39,250 nucleotides of DNA. Origin: Betaproteobacteria bacterium CG2_30_68_42 (GTDB lineage Bacteria; Pseudomonadota; Gammaproteobacteria; Burkholderiales; Rhodocyclaceae). Below, in pieces: positions 33,349 to 39,250 of the stretch. Below the pieces are notes generated by a model, which saw nothing but the letters and a program-made list of their open reading frames with translations, was not told the origin of the DNA and did no database searches. The stretch's first letter is position 1, and each line of letters starts with the position of its first letter. The stretch spans positions 1 through 39,250 of the forward strand of contig MNXU01000093.1 of NCBI GenBank assembly GCA_001872285.1. Direction: 5' to 3'. A program made the translations under genes and the position numbers.

Positions 33349-34176
33349 TCAGCCGAAGCGGCCGGTGATGTAGTCCTCGGTCTGCTTCTGCCCGGGCTTG
33401 ATGAAAAGGGTGTCGGTCTTGCCGAACTCGATCAGTTCGCCCAGATACATGAAGGCGGTGAAATCGGAGATGCGCGCCGCCTGCTGCATGTTGTGGGTGA
33501 CGATGACAATGGTGTACTTGTCCTTCAACTCGTTGATCAGCTCCTCCAGTTTGGCGGTGGAGATCGGGTCCAGTGCCGAAGCCGGCTCATCCAGCAGCAA
33601 CACTTCCGGCTCCAGGGCGACCGCGCGGGCAATGACCAGGCGCTGCTGCTGACCGCCGGACAGGCTCAGGCCGCTTTCGCTGAGCCGGTCCTTGACTTCA
33701 TCCCACAGGGCGGCGCCGCGCAGGGACTTTTCCACCGTCTCGTCCAGCACCTTCTTGTCGTTGACGCCAATGATGCGCAGGCCGTATGCGACGTTTTCAT
33801 AGATGGTCTTGGGGAACGGATTGGGCTTCTGGAACACCATACCGACCCGGCGGCGCAAGAGCGCCACGTTCACGTCCGGGTCGTACACATTCTTGCCGTC
33901 GAGCAGGATCTTGCCCTCGACGCGGCAGGCATCCACCAGATCGTTCATCCGGTTGAAGCAGCGCAGCAGTGTCGATTTCCCGCAGCCGCTGGGGCCGATG
34001 ATGGCCGTGACCCGGTTCCTGGGTATGGTCATGTTGACCCGCTTCAGCGCGTGGCTTTCGCCATAGTACAAGTCGAGGTTTTCCACGCGCATGGCCACCT
34101 CGTCGGTGTGTTCCACGTCTTTACGCGTCAAATCGCCCATCTTCATCGCGTGGGTCGGAGTCGTCACAGCGTTCAT
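33349..34176 (-). CDS. pstB: Phosphate ABC transporter ATP-binding protein
   Basis: 275 residues. Walker [13 protein letters not shown]-loop [20 protein letters not shown] (a PstB hallmark), signature [15 protein letters not shown], Walker [17 protein letters not shown] and H-loop [14 protein letters not shown]. It powers high-affinity phosphate import. The ATG at 34176 is chosen for its upstream AAGGA; an ATG at 34191 is possible. It is the last pst gene; phoU, often next, is replaced here by the pyruvate kinase operon. Confidence 0.95.
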   Translation of the reverse strand: MNAVTTPTHAMKMGDLTRKDVEHTDEVAMRVENLDLYYGESHALKRVNMTIPRNRVTAIIGPSGCGKSTLLRCFNRMNDLVDACRVEGKILLDGKNVYDPDVNVALLRRRVGMVFQKPNPFPKTIYENVAYGLRIIGVNDKKVLDETVEKSLRGAALWDEVKDRLSESGLSLSGGQQQRLVIARAVALEPEVLLLDEPASALDPISTAKLEELINELKDKYTIVIVTHNMQQAARISDFTAFMYLGELIEFGKTDTLFIKPGQKQTEDYITGRFG

Positions 34177-34216
34177 TTCGTTTTCCTTCATACCGGATGA
34201 TGTTTGCATATCGTGT

Positions 34217-35872
34217 TCACACACCTTCGAGGCCGCGCATCGTTTCGCGCAAGCGGTTGCGCAAGCGGATCGCGAACATATTGAGCACGATGATGATGAT
34301 GACCAGCAACAAGGAAGTGGCATAGACCAGCGGACGCGCCGCCTCGACGTTCGGGCTCTGGAAGCCGACGTCGTAGATGTGGAAGCCCAGGTGCATGAAC
34401 TTGCGTTCCAGGTGCAGGAACGGGAAGTTGAGGTCCAGCGGCAGGCTGGGCGCGAGCTTGACCACGCCGACCAGCATCAACGGCGCCACCTCGCCGGCGG
34501 CGCGGGCCACAGCCAGGATCAACCCGGTCATCATCGCCGGACTGGCGATGGGCAGGACGGTACGCCACAAGGTTTCCGCCTTGGTGGCGCCGAGCGCCAG
34601 GCTGCCTTCGCGGATCGAGCGCGGTACGCGCGACAGGCCTTCCTCGGTGGCCACGATGACCACCGGCAGGGTCAGCAGCGCCAGGGTCAGCGACGACCAG
34701 AGGATGCCGGGGCTGCCGAACACCGGCGCCGGGTGCGCCTCGGGGAAGAACAGCGCGTCAATGTTGCCGCCCAGGAAGTAGACGAAGAAACCCAGGCCGA
34801 ACACACCGTAGACGATCGACGGCACGCCGGCCAGATTGTTGACCGAGATGCGCAGGACGCGGATCAGCGGCCCCTGCTTGGCGTATTCACGCATGTACAC
34901 CGCCGCCATGATGCCCAGCGGCGTCACCATCGCCGCCATCAGCAGCACCATCATCACCGTGCCGAAGATGGCCGGGAAGATGCCGCCCTCGGTGTTCGCC
35001 TCGCGCGGATCGTCGACGATGAATTCGTAGAACTTCGTCAGGTAGTAGCCGACCTTCTGGATCACGCTCATGTCGTTCGGCTGGATCACGTCGGCGATCT
35101 TGGCGAACGGAATTTCAATGACCTTCCCGTCCTGGACCTCGGCGGTCAGGCTGTCGCGCTGGTTTTCCGCCCGCAACGCGTCCAGCCGGGACTTCAGCTT
35201 GGCGAACTGGGCATCGTATATCGCCCGTTCTTCATCGATCTCGGCCTGGACCGCCTCGGTCAGATCGCCCTTCAGTTCCAGCTTGCGCTGCTTCAGGCGC
35301 AGACGCTCCAACTGGTAGTTGACCTTGCCGATATCGTGTTTCTCGATGCTCAGTATTTCATCGAACAGTTCGTTGGAACGCAGCAGCCGCTTCTGCACCT
35401 CGGCCCAGGCAGCCGCCCCTTCGGCGACGACCTTGCGGTTTTCCTTGACCGACTTGAGATAGCCGAAAAAACTACCCCATTCATGACGCTCGATGGAGAT
35501 TACGTCCTTCGGGTACTTGAACTCGCTGAGCAGGGGCGCGGGAATCCACTTGAAGTCGATCCCGTAGACATCCCGGTTGCCCTGCTTGAACAGGTAACGG
35601 GAGGTGTACTTGTCTTTGCTATCGATGGTGTAACCCGACTCGCGCAGGCGGTGCAGGGAGATTTCCTCGCTGTCGCGCAGCTCGCCGACCACACGCTGGC
35701 TACTACCGTCGGGGGCGGTGATGGTCGTTTCGACCAGGGGCTTCGGCCACCAGTGGCCCAGGCCCTGGGCCGCCGTCATCCACACGACACCATAGACCGC
35801 CAGCAAGGACAAGGCAACCGCCCCGCCCGTCATCCATATCCAGGGCTCGCCGCCCTTGAACCAGTTACGCAT
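34217..35872 (-). CDS. pstA: Phosphate ABC transporter permease PstA, long form
   Basis: 551 residues, nearly twice the E. coli length. After an N-terminal membrane helix (about 12-34), a periplasmic insert of some 230 residues includes a Lys/Glu/Leu-rich coiled coil (around 140-235, e.g. [20 protein letters not shown]). The canonical permease domain follows (from about 290) with [30 protein letters not shown] and [20 protein letters not shown] (the EAA loop contacting PstB). Long PstA of this kind is known in Pseudomonas and relatives. GAGGA precedes the ATG; pstC ends 11 bases upstream. Confidence 0.94.
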   Translation of the reverse strand: MRNWFKGGEPWIWMTGGAVALSLLAVYGVVWMTAAQGLGHWWPKPLVETTITAPDGSSQRVVGELRDSEEISLHRLRESGYTIDSKDKYTSRYLFKQGNRDVYGIDFKWIPAPLLSEFKYPKDVISIERHEWGSFFGYLKSVKENRKVVAEGAAAWAEVQKRLLRSNELFDEILSIEKHDIGKVNYQLERLRLKQRKLELKGDLTEAVQAEIDEERAIYDAQFAKLKSRLDALRAENQRDSLTAEVQDGKVIEIPFAKIADVIQPNDMSVIQKVGYYLTKFYEFIVDDPREANTEGGIFPAIFGTVMMVLLMAAMVTPLGIMAAVYMREYAKQGPLIRVLRISVNNLAGVPSIVYGVFGLGFFVYFLGGNIDALFFPEAHPAPVFGSPGILWSSLTLALLTLPVVIVATEEGLSRVPRSIREGSLALGATKAETLWRTVLPIASPAMMTGLILAVARAAGEVAPLMLVGVVKLAPSLPLDLNFPFLHLERKFMHLGFHIYDVGFQSPNVEAARPLVYATSLLLVIIIIVLNMFAIRLRNRLRETMRGLEGV

Positions 35873-35883
35873 GGCTTGAGTCC

Positions 35884-38163
35884 TCAGATGGAGCTGTATT
35901 TTTCGCGCAAGCGCTGACGCACCAGCTCGGCCAGGGTGTTGATGAAGAAGGTGAAGACGAACAACACCAGGGCGGAGAAGAAGAGCAGCAGGTAATGGGT
36001 CGAGCCCAACGCCGCTTCCGGCATTTCGACGCCAATGTTGGCCGACAGCGTGCGGAAGCCGGTGAAGATGGACAGATTCATCACCGCGGTGTTGCCGGTG
36101 GCCATCAGTACGATCATGGTTTCGCCGACGGCGCGGCCCATGCCCACCATGATGGCGGAGAAGATGCCCGGGCTGGCGGTGAGCAGAACGACGTTGAACA
36201 GGGTCTGCCAGGGCGTCGCGCCCAGGGCCAGGGAGCCGCTGGTCAGGTGCTTGGGCACGCTGAACACCGCATCTTCGGCAATGGAGAAGATGGTCGGGAT
36301 CACCGCGAAGCCCATGGCGATGCCCACCACCAGCGAGTTGCGCTGTTCGTAGGTCCAGCCCAGTTCGTTGCTCATCCAGCGGGGCATGTCGCCGCCGAAC
36401 AAGGCCGCCTCGACGGGGTGACCCAGGGCAACCGCCAGCCACACCACCAGGACGATCACGGGCAACAGCAGGGCGGCCTCCCAGCCCGGTCCGATCCGAT
36501 CGGTGAACTGCCGCGGCAGCAGATGCCAGAGATAGGCGGCAATGAGAAAACTGAACGGCAAGAAGAACAGCGCCATCAACGTGCCGGCCAAATTGCCGTC
36601 GACGAAGGGCGCCAGCCACAGACCCGCCAGGAAACCCAGGATGACGGTGGGCAAGGCCTCCATGATCTCGATCGACGGCTTGACCACGCCGCGCATCTTG
36701 GGCGACATGAAGTAGGCGGCGAAGATCGCGCCCATCACCGCCAGGGGCACCGCCAACAGCATGGCGTAGAACGCCGCCTTCAAGGTGCCGAAGGTCAGTG
36801 GTGAGAGGCTGAATTTCGGCTCGAAATCGGAGCTGGCGGCGGCCGACTGCCAGAGGTAATCCGGCTTCTCGTAGCTCTCGTACCAGACCTTGCCCCACAA
36901 TGAGCCGAACGAGATTTCGGGGTACTCGTTCTCGATGTGGGCCACCCGGATGTCGCCCTTGGCCGTTTCCAGGACGACGGCATTGGCGCGCGGCGCGAAT
37001 GCCGCCAGGCGCACCGGCGCCGCGCCGGTGGCACGCTCGAGCAGCAGGCGTTCGGAGGTGGCGTAATAGAGATTCACCGCCCCTTTCTCGTCGGCCGACA
37101 CGAAGCCCTTGCGGGCATGCTCCGGGGCGACCGAGGTGATCGCCCCGGCCATGGGCTTGAATTCACGGATGCGGGTAAAGGTGTTGTGATTGTTTGCGTC
37201 GCGTACCTGGAACCATTGGCTCAGCCTGCCCTTGTCGGAACCGACGATGATGGAGAAACCACCCGAGAGCAGGGCCGCGGCGGTGACGCGCTCGCCTTCC
37301 GGCACGACCGCCACGGTCTGCTTCAGAACCGGATTGTCCTTGTCCTGGACATTGAAGTGGCTGATGAAGCGGCCGCCGTGGAGCACATACAGATCGCGTT
37401 GCTTGACTTCCAGCAGGAGCTGGTCGACCCCACCATCCAGCTTGCGCAACTCGTGCAGCGCCGCGCGTGTAGTCGTCGTCGATTCGCCGGTGAAATCGTT
37501 CTCGCTGGTGTAGTAGGCCAACAGCAGGCGACCGTCCTCGGTCAATGCCACGGCGGTGGTGCCGTCGCCGTCGTGCTGTATGGCCAGCTTCTTCAATGGC
37601 TGCCCCGCGTCGTCCAGCACCAGGGCGTCCTTTCCCAGCGGGTAAACCAGACCTGGGGCGATGGCGCGGATATCCTTCTTCGGATCCTTGGGGTCCTGGG
37701 TAAAGGACACCTTGTAGTCGTCTTTGAACAGCATCAGGCGTCCGTCGGCGAGGCCATAGGCCATGGTCCGCTTGCGCGGATCACCGGCCGCGAAAGTACT
37801 GGCCGGAACCGATTCCGGCAGGCCGACCCGTTCCTGTAGCAGCGGCCTGCCATCGGCAAGGCTGAAGAAAGTGACATCACCCTGATCGGCAACCCGAGCG
37901 CCAATCTCGACCTGTTCTTCCATGGCGAGATGTACTGACTTCTGGCCATTGACAGCCGGAACCGGCAACGGCTTGAGGTCATCCATATGGGCTGGCATGA
38001 ACAATGGCATGACAACGCCAGCCAGATAGAAAAAGATGGTGCTGATCGCGATGATCACGCTCAAGCCGCCGAAGGTCATGACGTATTTGAACAGTTTGTC
38101 CTTCGCCATTCTGCGGCCGGTGTGGCCGCCCGCGCTGGTAATGCTGGCCTCAATCTTTTCCAT
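35884..38163 (-). CDS. pstC: Phosphate ABC transporter permease PstC, long form
   Basis: 759 residues. One N-terminal membrane helix (about 28-55) leads into a periplasmic domain of about 400 residues with beta-propeller-like repeats (e.g. GLADGRLMLFKDDYK, LTEDGRLLLAYYTSE, VGSDKGRLSQWFQVR, SADEKGAVNLYYATS). The permease domain (from about 465) has VPLAVMGAIFAAYFMSP, MEALPTVILGFLAGLWLAP and [20 protein letters not shown]. The propeller may sense or gate substrate delivery from PstS; its function is unproven. Start ATG at 38163; the ribosome site is weak. Confidence 0.93.
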   Translation of the reverse strand: MEKIEASITSAGGHTGRRMAKDKLFKYVMTFGGLSVIIAISTIFFYLAGVVMPLFMPAHMDDLKPLPVPAVNGQKSVHLAMEEQVEIGARVADQGDVTFFSLADGRPLLQERVGLPESVPASTFAAGDPRKRTMAYGLADGRLMLFKDDYKVSFTQDPKDPKKDIRAIAPGLVYPLGKDALVLDDAGQPLKKLAIQHDGDGTTAVALTEDGRLLLAYYTSENDFTGESTTTTRAALHELRKLDGGVDQLLLEVKQRDLYVLHGGRFISHFNVQDKDNPVLKQTVAVVPEGERVTAAALLSGGFSIIVGSDKGRLSQWFQVRDANNHNTFTRIREFKPMAGAITSVAPEHARKGFVSADEKGAVNLYYATSERLLLERATGAAPVRLAAFAPRANAVVLETAKGDIRVAHIENEYPEISFGSLWGKVWYESYEKPDYLWQSAAASSDFEPKFSLSPLTFGTLKAAFYAMLLAVPLAVMGAIFAAYFMSPKMRGVVKPSIEIMEALPTVILGFLAGLWLAPFVDGNLAGTLMALFFLPFSFLIAAYLWHLLPRQFTDRIGPGWEAALLLPVIVLVVWLAVALGHPVEAALFGGDMPRWMSNELGWTYEQRNSLVVGIAMGFAVIPTIFSIAEDAVFSVPKHLTSGSLALGATPWQTLFNVVLLTASPGIFSAIMVGMGRAVGETMIVLMATGNTAVMNLSIFTGFRTLSANIGVEMPEAALGSTHYLLLFFSALVLFVFTFFINTLAELVRQRLREKYSSI

Positions 38164-38218
38164 GCTTCACCACTTTATCCATCGTCGTCGACTTGCGCGC
38201 GCCGCGCGCACTAATTCT

Positions 38219-38283
38219 TAAAAAGAAGCGGGCCGAACCATGCCCTGGTTCGGCCCGGTTCGCGGTCCGCACTGAAGCGGACC
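38219..38283 (-). terminator. Tandem hairpins with terminator between the lipoprotein gene and pstC
   Basis: First stem after the lipoprotein stop: GGTCCGC/GCGGACC (38264-38270 and 38277-38283). Second: GGGCCGAACCA (38230-38240) with TGGTTCGGCCC (38246-38256), an 11-bp perfect stem, followed on the minus strand by GCTTCTTTTTAAG. This is a convincing intrinsic terminator and would make pstS and the lipoprotein more abundant than pstCAB. Confidence 0.85.
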
Positions 38284-38286
38284 GGC

Positions 38287-38874
38287 TTATTTTACTTGAT
38301 GCAACCGATTGAACTGCTCGATCAGGGCCACCGGACGACCGTGCTTCTTGGTCTCCTTGTTCAGGGCATAGATCACCGTCTCGCCCTTGGGACCGGTGCC
38401 GATCTCGGTGTAGGTGAAGGTGATTTCCTTGTGGGCGAGGTAATCCTGGAAATCCTTCCACTCGCCGAAGACGTGGTAGCGGCCATTGCGCACCACCTCG
38501 CCGTAGAAGGCGCCGACATCCTTGGTCCGGCCGTCGAAGATGTCCTCGGCGGCGGTGGGCTTGCCCAGGTGCTTGCCGTCGGCCTTGGTGATGCCGAAGA
38601 TCACGGTCTCGCCATCGGGACCGCCGCCAATGCGGGTACGGGTCAGCGGCACTTCGCCATGCGCCATCAAACCCAAATATATCTTGGGCTCGGTCATGGC
38701 GTAGATGCGGCCGTTGTCGTGATAGACCATGAAATAGGTCTGCTTCTGGACCGGGGCCTCGGCCTTGGCCGCCGGGGCGGCCGTGGTCTGGCTGGTGGTG
38801 CAACCGCTCATGCCGCCGAGGGCGAGCAGGGCGGACAGCGCGGCCACCAGTTTGATCTGCTGGGTGTTTCGCAT
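38287..38874 (-). CDS. Lipoprotein with duplicated domain in the pst cluster (hypothetical)
   Basis: 195 residues. Signal peptide II with lipobox GGMSGC (Cys25), then an Ala-rich linker (26-44). Two copies of one domain follow: residues about 45-114 and 122-189. Both share the core RxGxGPxGETVI (TRIGGGPDGETVIFGITK and TEIGTGPKGETVIYALNK), a preceding G-R-Y/I-x-x-F/M turn, and a following HxG(K/R)P helix. No known family is recognised. The position between pstS and pstC suggests a periplasmic role in phosphate uptake or sensing. The ATG at 38874 has GGAG upstream. Confidence 0.75.
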   Translation of the reverse strand: MRNTQQIKLVAALSALLALGGMSGCTTSQTTAAPAAKAEAPVQKQTYFMVYHDNGRIYAMTEPKIYLGLMAHGEVPLTRTRIGGGPDGETVIFGITKADGKHLGKPTAAEDIFDGRTKDVGAFYGEVVRNGRYHVFGEWKDFQDYLAHKEITFTYTEIGTGPKGETVIYALNKETKKHGRPVALIEQFNRLHQVK

Positions 38875-38942
38875 GATTTCACTCCATCTGGATTGTTCCC
38901 GCACGCCCGGTCAAGGGCGCGCGGCGGATTAGCAAGCGAGGA

Positions 38943-39250
38943 TCAGTTGACACCCAGGTCGCGCCGTGCCTTCGAAACCATGGCGGCGGGCATCGGCACG
39001 AAGCCGTCCTTGACCACCACTTCCTGGCCTTGCCTGGACAACACCATCTTGAAGAACTCGCGCTCCAGCGGCGACAACGCCTGGTTCGGGCGCTTGTTCA
39101 CATAGACGTAGAGCACGCGGGCCAGGGGGTACTTCTTGCTGAGGGCGTTTTCGGGCGTGGCCGCGTAGAACGGTTCGCCGCTCTTCTTGGCCAGGGGCAC
39201 GGCGCGCACGCCGGAGGTCAGGTAACCGATGCCGGAATAGCCAATGGCGC
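38943..39250 (-). CDS. pstS: Phosphate ABC transporter substrate-binding protein PstS, partial (5' end outside window)
   Basis: The last about 102 residues. It enters the window as AIGYSGIGYLTSGVRAVPLA and continues ARVLYVYVNKRPNQALSPL, EFFKMVLSRQGQEVV and a closing VPMPAAMV. These are the typical C-terminal features of PstS-like phosphate binders, with IGYSGIGY as the phosphate-site loop. The frame is open to the window end. The lipoprotein gene begins 68 bases after its stop. The promoter, where a Pho box would be expected, lies outside. Confidence 0.9.
   Translation of the reverse strand, partial: AIGYSGIGYLTSGVRAVPLAKKSGEPFYAATPENALSKKYPLARVLYVYVNKRPNQALSPLEREFFKMVLSRQGQEVVVKDGFVPMPAAMVSKARRDLGVN

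Overview
The window reads as a chromosomal segment from a GC-rich, sulfur-oxidising betaproteobacterium-like chemolithotroph. This is inferred from a sat-aprBA operon, a soxYZAXB cluster, PEP carboxylase, and the general gene style; the genus cannot be fixed from the sequence alone. No rRNA, tRNA or CRISPR array was seen.

Layout, left to right. 1-3902 (minus strand): a cut-off phenylacetate-CoA-ligase-family enzyme, KdsC (lipopolysaccharide Kdo synthesis), ThrH (phosphoserine phosphatase/homoserine kinase type), a lone DUF4255/Pvc16-type protein, and a YkgJ-type cysteine-cluster protein whose start codon abuts a heptanucleotide tandem repeat. 4021-7874 (minus): sat-aprB-aprA, which oxidises sulfite to sulfate through APS with ATP formation, closed by a clear terminator. 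8000-11238: a BepA-type periplasmic protease, MoaC, and a LAB_N protein coupled to a GT2 glycosyltransferase. 11519-15638 (plus): soxYZAXB, the periplasmic thiosulfate-oxidising system without soxCD nearby. Together with sat-aprBA this gives a periplasmic entry and a cytoplasmic exit for sulfur oxidation. 15764-21036 (plus): a MacAB-type efflux system, then a CYTH-CHAD protein and a SixA phosphatase. 21054-21512 (minus): a three-haem cytochrome c with an in-frame TAA in its signal peptide. 21637-26858 (plus): a TRAP transporter (dctPQM), nnrDE and nadC. 26881-29936: a promoter, a 45-residue membrane ORF and ppc. 30025-30201: a small lysine-rich protein with a TTG start.

At about 30200-31055 the character changes. 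A gene fragment runs into the last 62 codons of an IS91-type transposase, followed by a large hairpin and a REP-like palindrome. To the right of this, base composition is clearly lower in GC. There lies a phosphate-starvation cluster on the minus strand: pstS (cut by the window end), a lipoprotein with an internal duplication, pstC, pstA and pstB, then an unusual 610-residue pyruvate kinase with a small partner gene. The pyruvate kinase has a three-unit Pho box with 11-bp periodicity and a -10 element exactly 10 bases downstream, so it is predicted to belong to the PhoB regulon. The junction marks either a horizontally acquired block or an assembly join at a repeated element.

Most notable points: the Pho-controlled pyruvate kinase operon, the duplicated-domain lipoprotein inside the pst cluster, the compositional junction at an IS91 remnant, the cytochrome with a stop codon in its signal peptide, the isolated DUF4255 protein, and the small membrane ORF overlapping the ppc start.
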